64,000 bases of DNA from Paracoccaceae bacterium (GTDB taxonomy: Bacteria > Pseudomonadota > Alphaproteobacteria > Rhodobacterales > Rhodobacteraceae). Below, in pieces: positions 18,479-30,584 of the stretch. The DNA is taken from assembly GCA_016124615.1 (NCBI GenBank), contig WGNF01000011.1, forward strand, positions 1-64,000. Direction: 5' to 3'. The translations under genes were made by a program, and so were the position numbers. The notes under the pieces were generated by a model, which saw nothing but the letters and a program-made list of their open reading frames with translations, had not been told where the DNA came from and made no database searches. Positions within the stretch are counted from its first letter, which is position 1. Every line of letters starts with the position of its first letter.

Positions 18479-18949
18479 ATGAAAACGAAACTCGCTGCCC
18501 TCGCCCTGAGCACCGCGCTTACGCTCCCCGCAATCGCCTGGGGCAAACCGGTGACCTTCACGGCTCAAATGAACGATTACGGCGGCAACGGCGCCTATCT
18601 CGCTTTCTATGTCACCGACGCGCAGGGTGCCTACAAGGGAAGCCTTTGGATGGCCGGTGGTGGCGCGAAATACTATCCGCACCTCACCGACTGGTATCGT
18701 GCGACCGCCGGAAATCTCTCCGAGATAAACGGGATCACCGGCGCCAGCGTCGGTTCGGGCCGCGCGTTGACCTTCACGCTCGATCTGGCCGATGCGCTGT
18801 TTGACGCGGGCTACGAACTGCACGTCGATGCTGCCGCCGAGAACCTGCGGGAAAGCCCGTCGGATACTGTCGTGCCGCTGACCACCGCAGGCGTCGGTAA
18901 GTCCGCACCCGGCCGTCGCTACGTCGCCACCCTCAGTTACGAAATGTGA
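18479..18949 (+). CDS. DUF2271 exported protein, candidate FMN-acceptor
   Basis: The 156-residue protein has a signal peptide (cleavage near IAW-GK). DUF2271 features include KPVTFTAQMNDYGG, AYLAFYVTD, and the end YVATLSYEM. At residues 84-90 it reads NGITGAS, close to the consensus (D-x-x-S/T-G-A-S/T) to which ApbE transferases attach FMN through Ser or Thr. An ApbE gene closes this operon. It may therefore be a periplasmic flavoprotein that receives electrons from the membrane reductase. Covalent flavin is an inference from motif and context. The gene starts about 160 bases after the cytochrome gene, behind a small hairpin. Confidence 0.82.
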   Translation: MKTKLAALALSTALTLPAIAWGKPVTFTAQMNDYGGNGAYLAFYVTDAQGAYKGSLWMAGGGAKYYPHLTDWYRATAGNLSEINGITGASVGSGRALTFTLDLADALFDAGYELHVDAAAENLRESPSDTVVPLTTAGVGKSAPGRRYVATLSYEM

Positions 18950-18964
18950 TCGAAGGGCGACCCC

Positions 18965-21172
18965 ATGCTGCGCAAGCTCCACAAGCTCCTGGGTCTCGCC
19001 GCGGCCCTGCTGATCGTCGCGACGGCGCTGAGCGGTACGCTGCTTTCCGTTGTCCCCGCTCTTGAACGCGCGACGGTGCCGACCCTTCCCGAACCGGGCA
19101 TGAGCGTAGCCGCCCTGGCGGAAAAGATCGCGGCGGCGCTCCCCTCGGTCGAGCAGATCCGCCGCGCGCCGTCGGGACGGATCACCGCCTATGCCCTCGA
19201 TCAGGGACGTGACATCGCCGTCGTCATCGACCTTGGGACCGGGGTGGCGGTGGCGCCCTATACGCCCTCCGCCTACGTCCGCTGGCTCACCGACCTGCAT
19301 CGCGCGCTGTTCCTCGGGAACGCCGGGCGCCTGGTGACCGCGGCGGGCGCGCTTTCGCTCCTCGTGCTCTCGCTCTCCGGGCTCTGGATCACCGCCAGAC
19401 GGCTGGGTGGCTGGCGCCGGTTCTTTACCCGCCTTAGCGGCCCGCTGTCGTCGCGCATCCATGTCGAGGCGGCGCGGCTGGCCGCTCCCGGCCTCTTTCT
19501 GTCCGCCGTCACCGGCCTTTTCATGACGGCGGGCACGTTCAACCTCATCTCCGGCTCTCCTGCACCGGGCTTTCCGGCGGAGGTCAGCGGGCAGACCGGG
19601 GCGCGGCTTTCCGACATGCCCCTGCTTCGCGACACGGCCGCGGGCGAGCTGCGCGAGCTGACCCTGCCGATCCCTGGCCGCGGCCGCGATGTCGTCACGC
19701 TGAGGACCAGCCAGGGCAGCGGCTACATCGATCAAGGCACCGGCGCTACATTGTCCTGGGCCTCGCTGGGGCCCTGGCAACGGCTCTCGGAAGCCGTCTA
19801 CATGCTGCACACCGGCCAGGGTGCCTGGCTTCTCGGCCTCTTTCTGGGGCTGGCCGCGTTAGCCGTCCCGGTCATGGCGGTCACCGGTCTTATCCTCTCG
19901 GCGCAGCGGCTCCGAAGAGCTCCCAGAATCCGCGGCAACGCCCGGCCAGGCCAGGCCGACACGATCATTCTCGTGGGCAGTGAGAGCGGGAGCACCTGGG
20001 GTTTTGCCACGACCCTGCACGCCGCCCTGCGCGCCGCCGGCCACGAGGTTCACGCCGCGCCGATGTCCGCCTTCATCCCGGCGCGCTACGAACGGGCACA
20101 GCGCCTGCTTATTCTTGCGGCAACCTATGGCAATGGCGACGCCCCGACCTCGGCCAAGGGCTTCTTGGAGCGCCTGACCGCGCTGCCTGCGGCACCAGGT
20201 TTCCCACTGGCGATCCTGGGCTTCGGGGATCGGAGCTTTCCCGATTTCTGCGAATATGCCCGCGCCGTTGCGGATGCCGCCGAGGCGCTCGGGTGGCCGA
20301 CACTTCTGCCACCGGACAGCGTGAACCGGCAGTCTGCCCAGGACTTCGCCCGCTGGGGGCGGACCCTCGGCGCCGCATTGGGTCACGAAATCGAGCTCCG
20401 ACACTATCCGCGGCCGCCGCGAAGCGTCGCCCTGCAGCTCGTATCCCGGCGTGACTACGGCGCCGAGATGCTGGCGCCCGTTGCCATCCTCCGCTTCGCG
20501 CTGCCGCGCCCGGGGCTCAAGGCGCAGTTCTCTGGCCGGGCAATACCGCGCTTCGCCGCCGGCGATCTTCTCGGCGTCATCCCCGAGGGCGACACGCTTC
20601 CCCGCCTCTACTCGCTCGCCAGTTCGCGCGCCGACGGCTTCATCGAGATTTGCGTGCGTGCGTGCCCCGGCGGGCTCTGCTCCGGGCAGCTCCTGGCGCT
20701 GACGCCCGGCGACAGCATCCGGGCCTTCGTCCGCCGCAACCGGGAGTTTCGTCCCGCGGCTGGACGGCGGCCGGTCATCCTGATCGGGGCGGGTAGCGGC
20801 ATCGGACCGCTCGCGGGCTTCATCCGCGCCAACCATGTCAGGCGGCCGATGCATCTCTATTTTGGCGCACGCCACCCGGCGTCCGACTTCCTATACGGCG
20901 AGGAACTCGGCGCCTGGCAGGCTGACGGGAGACTCAGCACGCTCGCAAGTGCATTTTCGCGCGCGCCGACGCGCCACTACGTGCAGGATGCCCTGCGGCG
21001 CGACGCTGGTCGGATTCTTCAGCTGCTCGACCAAGGCGCGCATATCCTGGTCTGTGGCGGGCGCGATATGGCAGCCGGTGTTTCGACAGCCCTGACGGAA
21101 ATTCTCGCTCCCAGAGGGCTCGCCCTCGCGACGCTGAAAATGGAGGGGCGCTATGTCGAGGACGTTTACTGA
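18965..21172 (+). CDS. PepSY-membrane / flavodoxin / FAD-NADPH reductase fusion
   Basis: The 735-residue protein has three parts. An N-terminal PepSY-associated membrane region has helices near 8-28, 115-135, 165-185 and 290-312, and histidines (HKLLG, DLHRAL, HVEAARL, MLHTGQ) positioned to bind haem. A flavodoxin-like FMN domain spans about 333-470 (SESGST, AATYGNGDAP). A sulfite-reductase-type FAD/NADPH domain spans about 480-735 (RLYSLASS, GAGSGIGPL). It should carry electrons from cytosolic NADPH across the membrane to a periplasmic acceptor, such as the DUF2271 protein, or to ferric iron. It overlaps apbE by 20 bases. Confidence 0.9.
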   Translation: MLRKLHKLLGLAAALLIVATALSGTLLSVVPALERATVPTLPEPGMSVAALAEKIAAALPSVEQIRRAPSGRITAYALDQGRDIAVVIDLGTGVAVAPYTPSAYVRWLTDLHRALFLGNAGRLVTAAGALSLLVLSLSGLWITARRLGGWRRFFTRLSGPLSSRIHVEAARLAAPGLFLSAVTGLFMTAGTFNLISGSPAPGFPAEVSGQTGARLSDMPLLRDTAAGELRELTLPIPGRGRDVVTLRTSQGSGYIDQGTGATLSWASLGPWQRLSEAVYMLHTGQGAWLLGLFLGLAALAVPVMAVTGLILSAQRLRRAPRIRGNARPGQADTIILVGSESGSTWGFATTLHAALRAAGHEVHAAPMSAFIPARYERAQRLLILAATYGNGDAPTSAKGFLERLTALPAAPGFPLAILGFGDRSFPDFCEYARAVADAAEALGWPTLLPPDSVNRQSAQDFARWGRTLGAALGHEIELRHYPRPPRSVALQLVSRRDYGAEMLAPVAILRFALPRPGLKAQFSGRAIPRFAAGDLLGVIPEGDTLPRLYSLASSRADGFIEICVRACPGGLCSGQLLALTPGDSIRAFVRRNREFRPAAGRRPVILIGAGSGIGPLAGFIRANHVRRPMHLYFGARHPASDFLYGEELGAWQADGRLSTLASAFSRAPTRHYVQDALRRDAGRILQLLDQGAHILVCGGRDMAAGVSTALTEILAPRGLALATLKMEGRYVEDVY

Positions 21173-22130
21173 CCGCAGACGCTGCGCGCTCAACGGGCCG
21201 ACCATGGGGACGCGCTGGTCTGCGCTGTTCCATGCGCCAGCCCATTTCGACGAGATCACCTTCCATGCAGCGCTGGCCGAGGCCGTTGCCGAGGTCGACC
21301 GACAGATGTCAGCCTGGAAGCCTGACAGCGACCTCAACCGCCTGAATGCGGCGAGCCCGGGTAAGTGGGTTCCCGTGTCGGCGGCTGTGATCAAAGTGCT
21401 CTCCGCCAGCCTTGCCATTGGCAAAGCATCGGGCGGCGCCTTTGACATCGGCGTCGGCGATGCCGCCTGCGCGTGGGGCTTCGGGCCAACCCCAGCAGAT
21501 CCATCCGCCATAATCGCCGCCCACCGGCCGACGCGTACCCACGCCTATGCGGTCGTCGAGCTGGATCCGGGCCGGGACCGCGTTCGGAAGCACGAGCCGA
21601 TCCATCTCGATCTCAACGGCATTGCCAAGGGCTACGGCGTGGACCGGCTTGCTGAGACAGCCCATGCCTTCGGGCTTGATGGAGCGTTGCTTGCGATCAA
21701 TGGCGAACTCCGCGCGGTTGGCCACCAGCCCGATGGCGCGCCCTGGGCGATAGCGATCGAGGTGCCCGAACCCGCTCGGCGGGCTCCACACTCGGTACTC
21801 GAGTTGACGGATATGGCGGTGGCGACATCGGGCGACTATCGAAACTGGATACGGTTCGGGAACCGGCGCGTCGGCCATCTGATCGACCCCGAGCGCGGCC
21901 TGCCGCTGCCGGCATCCTTTTCCTCGGTCAGCGTCCTGGCCGAGGATTGCATGAGCGCCGACGCCTGGGCCACGGCGATGATGGTGCTCGGCAAAGACCG
22001 GGGCACGTCTGTCGCGCAGCGGTTCGGATTATCGGCGATCTTCATTGACCCGGCAAAGGAGGAGACGGCGCCGCGGACCACCTCTCCGGCAGGGAGAGTT
22101 TGGAGGTCGAAGGCGGGTCGCAAGGTCTAA
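21153..22130 (+). CDS. apbE: FAD:protein FMN transferase ApbE
   Basis: The 325-residue protein is of the ApbE family, with the motifs MGTRWSALF, ASGGAFDIGVG, LDLNGIAKGYGVDRLAE, INGELRAVG and the closing LIDPERGLPL and DAWATAMMVLG. ApbE transfers FMN from FAD to Ser/Thr of exported proteins. No clear Sec signal or lipobox is visible at the N-terminus, so it may act in the cytosol or use an unrecognised export route. It is translationally coupled to the reductase fusion upstream. Confidence 0.92.
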   Translation: MSRTFTDRRRCALNGPTMGTRWSALFHAPAHFDEITFHAALAEAVAEVDRQMSAWKPDSDLNRLNAASPGKWVPVSAAVIKVLSASLAIGKASGGAFDIGVGDAACAWGFGPTPADPSAIIAAHRPTRTHAYAVVELDPGRDRVRKHEPIHLDLNGIAKGYGVDRLAETAHAFGLDGALLAINGELRAVGHQPDGAPWAIAIEVPEPARRAPHSVLELTDMAVATSGDYRNWIRFGNRRVGHLIDPERGLPLPASFSSVSVLAEDCMSADAWATAMMVLGKDRGTSVAQRFGLSAIFIDPAKEETAPRTTSPAGRVWRSKAGRKV

Positions 22131-22284
22131 TGAGGCCATGAGATACCGCTCGCGGCGGCGTAGCGGTCCTATCGCAGGTCAGAACCGAAAGTCTGGCACG
22201 CGGAATGACTTGTTCGAGATCAAGGGGGCTCCGCGCGATCTTTGCTACGCTTCGGAGGATCGCAATTGAACCACGAGAGGCGGC

Positions 22285-24927
<2,643 letters not shown>

Positions 24928-24930
24928 GTC

Positions 24931-25941
24931 ATGTCCCCCCTCGTCCTTCCCTGGCTGGAACTGGGCATCTGCGGCGCGGTGATCGCCGTCGCCGGCTCGG
25001 TGCTGGTCCGATATGGCGACGCCCTGGCACGCCTGACGGGACTGTCGCGGTCCTGGGTCGGGCTCGTGCTGCTGGCGACGGCGACCTCTCTGCCCGAGCT
25101 CTTCACCGGCGTCAGTGCCGTTACATTGGTCGGTGCACCGAACATCGCGGTGGGCGACGCGCTCGGCAGCTGCGTCTTCAATCTGCTGCTGCTGGTGCTC
25201 CTCGACGAGTTGAGCCGCTCCGCGCCGATGTACCGGCGCATCGACCAGGGCCATGTCCTGACTGCGGGTTTCGGTGTCATCATGATCGGCGCAGTGGGTG
25301 CGCTGGTCCTGCTGAGCCGCGAGCAGCTGGACCTGCAGTTCCTCCACATCAGCGGCTACACACCCCTGATCGTCGTTATCTACCTCGTCGCCATGCGCGC
25401 CGCCTTCGACTACGAGCGACGGAACCGGAGCAGCGCTGCGCCATTGGAGACCGCCGAAGGGCTCACGCTGCGCACCGCCATGTTGCGCTACTTGACGGCT
25501 GCGGTCTTCGTCGTCGCAGTGGGCGGCTGGCTCCCCTTCATCGGTCAGGACATCGCCGCGGCAATGGGATGGAAGCCGACCTTCGTCGGCACGCTGCTGA
25601 TCGCCGGCGCCACCTCGCTGCCGGAACTGGTCGTTTCCGTATCGGCGCTCAGGATCGGAGCGGTGGACATGGCGATCGGCAACCTGCTCGGCAGCAATCT
25701 CTTCGACATCCTCATCATCGCCATCGACGATATCGCCTATACCAAGGGGCCGTTGCTTTCCTCGATCGCTCCCGCTCATGCCATTACCGCCTTCGCTGCG
25801 GTGATCATGTCGGGCATCTTCATCGTTGCGATGCTGTTCAAGCCGGAAACGCGCCTGCGCGGCACCGTCGGCTGGGTGAGCCTATCAATGTTGGTCGTCT
25901 ATCTCTTCAGCTCCTACGCCGTCTACCTGCACGGGCTCTGA
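24931..25941 (+). CDS. Na+/Ca2+ antiporter family protein (YrbG/CaxA-like)
   Basis: The 336-residue membrane protein has two inverted repeats each with the family alpha motif: ATSLPELFTGVSA (about 50-62) with GDALGSCVFNLLL, and GATSLPELVVSVSALRIG (about 227-244) with GNLLGSNLFDI. These Glu, Asn and Ser residues bind Na+ and Ca2+ in the NCX family. It follows the P2-type ATPase after three bases, likely one operon for calcium or related cation export. Confidence 0.92.
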   Translation: MSPLVLPWLELGICGAVIAVAGSVLVRYGDALARLTGLSRSWVGLVLLATATSLPELFTGVSAVTLVGAPNIAVGDALGSCVFNLLLLVLLDELSRSAPMYRRIDQGHVLTAGFGVIMIGAVGALVLLSREQLDLQFLHISGYTPLIVVIYLVAMRAAFDYERRNRSSAAPLETAEGLTLRTAMLRYLTAAVFVVAVGGWLPFIGQDIAAAMGWKPTFVGTLLIAGATSLPELVVSVSALRIGAVDMAIGNLLGSNLFDILIIAIDDIAYTKGPLLSSIAPAHAITAFAAVIMSGIFIVAMLFKPETRLRGTVGWVSLSMLVVYLFSSYAVYLHGL

Positions 25942-26080
25942 ATGCGTGAGGCCGCGGGTGCCCAGCGGTGTAGCCGCATTGATCCGTGTCATGTGCCGAT
26001 GGCTGGTCTGATGCCAAGATTGTTTTGCGTGGTCTGGGAGCCCAGACCCGCAATGCCAACGAACCAAGGGAGGTGAACCG

Positions 26081-26941
26081 ATGGCAGTCAAGCTCATCCT
26101 GGTTGCGACGGATATGTCCGAACGGTCCGATCGTGCCATCGCCCGTGCCTGTCTTCTGGCCCGACAGCAGGGCGCAGCGCTCCACGTTCTCCACGTCGTG
26201 GACGAGGAACTGCCCGCTCCGATTGCCGAGGCGGAAATTGCCTCGGCCGAGGCCAGCCTGAAGGCGCTCGCGTCGGCGGGCGAGGACTTCAGAGGCCTGG
26301 AGGTGAAGGTGGAGATATCCCCGGGTGATCCCTGGCGGACGATTGTACAGAAGGCGGACTTCCACGATGTCGATCTGCTGGTCATGGGCAGTCATCGGCA
26401 ACGCGGAATCGCGGATATGTTTGACGGAACCACGCTCGAACGGGTCGCACGAACATCGCGCCGTCCGGTGCTGCGGGTGACGGCGCCTGCATTGGCGTCC
26501 TATAACGAAGCGGTCGTGGGCGTCGATTTCTCCGAGTGTTCACGCCAGGCGGCGCGCCTCGCGCTCGATCTGGCCCCCCAGGCTGCTGTAACGTTCGTGC
26601 ACGCCTATCACGTATCGTACCGGGCGCTGACAATGCATACCGGACCTCTGGGAGACCTGTCGAAGGCCGAAAAGGATGAGATCGAGGGTGGCCTCGGCAA
26701 GCAGATCGCCGCTTTCATTCAGGAGACCACTCGGGCTGGCCGGGAGGTCCGAAGCCTGCTCGCCGAAGGCGCCCCGGACCGCGTGCTCGGGCAGCATGTG
26801 GCAACGCTGAAGGCAGACCTGCTCTGCCTCGGCCTCCATGCGCGATCCTGGCTCTACGACTCAATCCTCGGCAGCACGGCGCGGGAGATGCTGGCAAAAT
26901 GCCCGTGCGACCTGCTCCTTGCACCGCCTCAGAGGAAGTAG
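26081..26941 (+). CDS. Universal stress protein with two UspA domains
   Basis: The 286-residue protein has tandem Usp domains (about 3-138 and 146-284). Each shows the ATP-binding G-2x-G-9x-G(S/T)-like segment: MGSHRQRGIADMFDGTTLERV in the first and GLHARSWLYDSILGSTAREM in the second. The role is general stress adaptation. GGGAGGTG gives a strong ribosome site. The exoD gene follows after 52 bases. Confidence 0.9.
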   Translation: MAVKLILVATDMSERSDRAIARACLLARQQGAALHVLHVVDEELPAPIAEAEIASAEASLKALASAGEDFRGLEVKVEISPGDPWRTIVQKADFHDVDLLVMGSHRQRGIADMFDGTTLERVARTSRRPVLRVTAPALASYNEAVVGVDFSECSRQAARLALDLAPQAAVTFVHAYHVSYRALTMHTGPLGDLSKAEKDEIEGGLGKQIAAFIQETTRAGREVRSLLAEGAPDRVLGQHVATLKADLLCLGLHARSWLYDSILGSTAREMLAKCPCDLLLAPPQRK

Positions 26942-26993
26942 GTCGCGCACCCTGACAATTCTACGGCCGAGAACACCGATGGAAGGTGAGGTA

Positions 26994-27620
26994 ATGGAAC
27001 CGAACGTCGAGGTTGGCGCGGCAGGCCCGCCTGCCTTGTCGGACCTGCTGCGCCAGCTGCAGCAGTCCGGCTCCGAAGATGTCACTCTCGGAGAGCTGAT
27101 CGATCGGCTCTCTCCGGCGGGCTACCCCCTTGCAATGCTCGTTCTGGCGATTCCGAACCTCGTGCCAGCCCCGGCGCCAGGCCTGTCCGCCATCGTCGGC
27201 CTGCCGCTGACCGCCCTGATGCTGCAGATGTCGCTGGGATACAGAGCGCCTCGACTTCCCGGCTTCCTCGCTCGCAGGACGATCAATCTGGCGCAGCTTG
27301 GAAGGCTCCTGCCGCGGGCAATCGGCTATGCGGAACGCCTTGACGCCTTGGCGCGGCCGCGCTGCTTCTTCATGCTGCGGGCGCCCTTCGATCGGTTGAC
27401 CGGATTGGCCGCAACTCTCCTGTCCCTGATCATCACGCTCCCCGTCCCCTTCGGTAATGCCATTCCCGCCCTCGCGATCTGCCTCATCGCCATCGGCCTG
27501 TTGAGGGGTGACGGGTTCACGATACTCATCGGGCTCTTGTTCGCGGCAGCGGGCGTTTCGTTCATCGTCATATTCGCGGGCGCCCTGATGGCCGCAATCA
27601 GCAATTTCGTCGGGATTTGA
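26994..27620 (+). CDS. exoD: ExoD-family membrane protein
   Basis: The 208-residue protein has the ExoD pattern: a soluble N-terminus (LSDLLRQLQQ, GDVTLGELIDRLS-like) followed by hydrophobic helices with LPGLSAIVGLPL-type and LPVPFGNAIPALAI segments. ExoD was first described in exopolysaccharide production and alkaline tolerance in rhizobia, but its mechanism is unknown. AAGGTGAG just before the ATG at 26994 favours this start over 26979. Confidence 0.88.
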   Translation: MEPNVEVGAAGPPALSDLLRQLQQSGSEDVTLGELIDRLSPAGYPLAMLVLAIPNLVPAPAPGLSAIVGLPLTALMLQMSLGYRAPRLPGFLARRTINLAQLGRLLPRAIGYAERLDALARPRCFFMLRAPFDRLTGLAATLLSLIITLPVPFGNAIPALAICLIAIGLLRGDGFTILIGLLFAAAGVSFIVIFAGALMAAISNFVGI

Positions 27621-28114
27621 TCTCGAGCCAATTGCGGGTGGATGACTGTCTTCCGAAAAGTGATCCATTCGCGTCTTTCCTGCGTTGAGCAACCGCTCCC
27701 GCCCGTCTTGTGCGTTCAATTCGAGCACGGCGAATGGCTGCTTTCGGGCCGGATATGAGGAGAGATGAACACCCGCCTTGAGGACGCGTTGCCTACATTA
27801 GAGCAAGGACAATGCTGCACCGGGTCACGAACGACCCTTCCGTGAAGCCGCGGCACAGCGCAAACGAGGGCAACGAAGGTCTGGGATGGGTCGGCTGCGA
27901 CAGTGCTAGAAGGGTGCCGCCGTCCAGCCGATAGCTAGGCTTCAGACTTCGGTAGCTGGGCCGTCCCACTCAAGCGGTTTTGCGCATGCGGCATATGTCG
28001 CCGGATCGCGGTCTTGTCCTTTGAAGATTAAACCGCCTTCGTGTTCGCCAGCCTCCGGCTGAGATCGACCCGGATGCATGCTTCCGTCCGTAGTCGGCTC
28101 GAGCACCGCCACAT
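27621..28114. other. Gene-free stretch before IS scars
   Basis: No convincing coding frame, RNA or repeat was found here. It sits between exoD and the IS fragments at 28115 and 28176 and is probably decayed sequence. Confidence 0.5.
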
Positions 28115-28183
28115 CATTTCGGTCCAAATGAGTGCGACGGCTGAGAGGAAGACCTTCGGGCATCTGTCGTAGCGGGTGGCAAC
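28115..28183 (-). mobile_element. IS5-family transposase C-terminal scrap
   Basis: On the minus strand the sequence reads VATRYDRCPKVFLSAVAL, the well-known C-terminal signature of many IS5-group transposases. Only this end survives. It abuts the IS6-type fragment on the opposite strand. Confidence 0.75.
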
Positions 28184-28376
28184 CCAGCACGTCCTAAAGG
28201 TGGTGATCCTGCATGCTGTGTTCTTCTACCGGCGCTACGCTGTCTCGTATCGCGACATCGAAGAGATCTTGGCGGAGCGGGGCGGCATGTTCGACCATGC
28301 CACGTTGAACCGTTGGGCGGTGCGGTTCGCGCCGTCGATCACGGCTCAGGCGAAGAACCGGCCATGCGACGCCTGA
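28176..28376 (+). pseudogene. IS6/IS26-family transposase N-terminal fragment
   Basis: About 60 codons match the start of IS6-family transposases (ILHAVFFYRRYAVSYRDIEE, LAERGGMFDHATLNRW and FAPSI). The DDE catalytic core is absent and the frame ends at 28376, so it cannot be active. No terminal inverted repeats were recognised. Confidence 0.8.
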
Positions 28377-28563
28377 AGCGGCCCCTATGCCGCGGTACAA
28401 TAAGTCCCGCGCAATACTCGAAAATCGGATGGCGTTTGCGGCCTTGGCGAGGGTGATACATCGGGCAAATTTACCTTTATTGATGTATGTCAAGGATGGA
28501 ATTCGAGAATCTGATCAAAATAACGTCATCGAAGCGATACGGTTCCCGGAGGAGGGGTATCAC

Positions 28564-29334
28564 ATGCGGAAGATGAACTCTGTGGTCAAGACGATGGGTC
28601 TGCTAGCCGCAACGGCGGCAGTGGGAGCGCTGGTAATGGGTGAAAACTGGGGCGCGCAGCGGGGCCAGATCGGCGCCGCGGCATGGGCTCAAGAGGGTAC
28701 GGGTCAGGACACCGGCACCGGTAAGCAAGGCGGCCAGGGTCAGGGCAGCAAGGGCGCCCAGAACGGGCAAGGCACGAACGAAGGCAAGGGCCAAGGTCAG
28801 GGCGGTCCGAGTTCCGACTCTGACGCCAAGGGGCCGCATGCGGGTTCGCCGTCTTCCTCGGGGGGGGGGAAACCGGTTTGGGCGCAGGAAGGCATTCCTG
28901 AAGTCGAGTTGGGGCGGCTGAACGTAGTCCGGTCCCCGGACCACGTGCTGCAACGGGCCTACGATGAGGCAATCGCCTCCATCTCGCCCGAGATGGTGAG
29001 CTTCTACAACCTGACTCTGGATCAGGTGATTGAGCAGTTGTCGCTCAACTTCGACAGCACGGCGTACATCGACTCGCCGCTACAGAACCTCGCCCTGCTG
29101 AGAGACATGCTGGACGGCGAATCGAAGCTATCGGCGATGGGCGTGACCAGCAGCACCCAGCAGCTGGAAGCGATCTTCCTCGGCGTGGCGTCCGACAAGA
29201 CCGTGCCGATCACGGCTGACAGCGTGATCGCTGTGACCACGATCCTCGGGACGCCGGTCACAGGGGCTGCGGCCGAGAAACTCGCCGCGGATGCGGAATC
29301 GATCCGCATCGCAGTACTGGCGGGTCACGGTTGA
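28564..29334 (+). CDS. Hypothetical exported protein with Gly/Gln-rich linker
   Basis: I do not recognise the family. The 256-residue protein has an N-terminal hydrophobic signal (VVKTMGLLAATAAVGALVMG). A low-complexity linker rich in GQGQG/GKG units follows (about 45-105). The folded C-terminal domain (about 110-256) has SPEMVSFYNLTLDQVIEQLS and alternating Thr/Val stretches. GGAGGAGG upstream is a strong ribosome site and a clean terminator follows. An AT-rich leader before it contrasts with the neighbours. The Gly-rich part could be a surface or matrix linker. Confidence 0.7.
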   Translation: MRKMNSVVKTMGLLAATAAVGALVMGENWGAQRGQIGAAAWAQEGTGQDTGTGKQGGQGQGSKGAQNGQGTNEGKGQGQGGPSSDSDAKGPHAGSPSSSGGGKPVWAQEGIPEVELGRLNVVRSPDHVLQRAYDEAIASISPEMVSFYNLTLDQVIEQLSLNFDSTAYIDSPLQNLALLRDMLDGESKLSAMGVTSSTQQLEAIFLGVASDKTVPITADSVIAVTTILGTPVTGAAAEKLAADAESIRIAVLAGHG

Positions 29335-29350
29335 GCCTAAAGTCCACAAA

Positions 29351-29383
29351 ACGGCTGCCCCGACAAACCGGCGGGGCAGCCGT
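29351..29383 (+). terminator. Rho-independent-type terminator hairpin
   Basis: A perfect 12-bp stem (ACGGCTGCCCCG / CGGGGCAGCCGT) with a 9-base loop lies 17 bases after the stop of the upstream gene, followed by CGCATTT. Confidence 0.8.
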
Positions 29384-29614
29384 CGCATTTCGAGTGGGTT
29401 CGGGTTTCTGGATGGGGGCTACGAATGGACGCGGATTTGATACCTCGCAATCGCTAACAGCCCGGCGCGGCGTGTAATTTCGGCTACAATTATGCACTGA
29501 TTGCTGGCGCGCTACTTTGATGACTTGCGATGTGAAAGTCTTGTGCAGACACTGCGCCCACCAAATGCACGGAATTACAGTTCGGCTTTCGGCTAACTCA
29601 GGAATTTTGGGGGT

Positions 29615-30412
29615 ATGAGAAACATGATGGGCAGAAAAATTATCATTGTTGCGGGGGCTGTCCTCGGCAGTATGATATCGACCGGTGCAAGCCTTGCACA
29701 GGATTCGGCTGGGCTTCTGAAAGTGGGCGTCGCCAGCGTGACCTACGGGCCCTATATGCGCGCCGAACTCGGCTCGTCTTCGCCCAACTTCAACAATGGC
29801 CACTGGCTGCCACCGGGCTATCCGGTCGATCCGCGAGTCGATTTTGACCTTGGCGGCAAAAGCGCTGGCTTCGCCGGTCTGGCAGTCGGCTTCGACTGGA
29901 TGAACGGGTTCCGTGGCGACATCAGCCTGCTGCATGTCGGGCGGACGGATGTTACCGGCCCGCATACCACACCGGGCGCGCACACGGATATCACCGCGGG
30001 ATCAGTCGCCACTACCGCGGTGATGGGCAACATTTTCTTCTCGCCATTCGAACGGATGGGGGTGAACTCCAAACTGCAGCCGTTCCTTGTGGCGGGCGTG
30101 GGCTTCGCAAACAATGCGGTTGGTTCCTGGTCCCGCACTAACACCGCCACGACGCCGGTCGTGCGCACGTTCAACGGGCACGCCAGCACCAGCGCAGCGC
30201 TGTCGCTCGGGGTCGGGGTTTCTTACCAGCTCACGCCGGTTGGCAAGCCGCCAATCATGCTGGAAATTGCCTACCGCTATTATCACTTCGGCACGGCGAC
30301 CGGCGGCTACACCGCGGACAAGGGCGCTTCAGTGCCGACTGAACCTCTGACCTTCCACAACAATGCCGGGGTCATTTCGTTCAGCGTCCGGATTCCGCTC
30401 CAGCGGCTCTAA
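29615..30412 (+). CDS. Outer-membrane beta-barrel protein
   Basis: The 265-residue protein has a signal peptide (cleavage near SLA-QD). It shows alternating amphipathic strands with aromatic ends (YGPYMRAEL, GFAGLAVGFDWMNGF, LQPFLVAGVGFANNAVG, MLEIAYRYYHFGTATGG) and the C-terminal ISFSVRIPLQRL strand. This pattern fits OmpW/Omp25-like eight-stranded barrels. It stands alone between the terminator at 29351 and the small exported gene at 30585. TTTTGGGGG precedes the ATG. Function beyond porin or adhesin-like surface protein cannot be said. Confidence 0.78.
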   Translation: MRNMMGRKIIIVAGAVLGSMISTGASLAQDSAGLLKVGVASVTYGPYMRAELGSSSPNFNNGHWLPPGYPVDPRVDFDLGGKSAGFAGLAVGFDWMNGFRGDISLLHVGRTDVTGPHTTPGAHTDITAGSVATTAVMGNIFFSPFERMGVNSKLQPFLVAGVGFANNAVGSWSRTNTATTPVVRTFNGHASTSAALSLGVGVSYQLTPVGKPPIMLEIAYRYYHFGTATGGYTADKGASVPTEPLTFHNNAGVISFSVRIPLQRL

Positions 30413-30584
30413 GTTAACAACCACAAAATGATTCGGGGTGCGGCGGTTAATTGATCTCTGCGCCCCTTTCTTTCAAGCCAAAATTCGAACAGGCACTCTG
30501 TACTTGCGCCAAATCAAGGACGCTGGAGGATTCCTCTGATACTTCGGAGTGGCAGATTTATTCTGCACCGAAAGGAGGAAACGA

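Noticed and set aside
28690-28870. GGT/CAG-rich repeats as a CRISPR array or tandem repeat element
   Set aside because: The repeat is a coding low-complexity linker (GQGQG/GKG units) in one open frame, without regular spacers.
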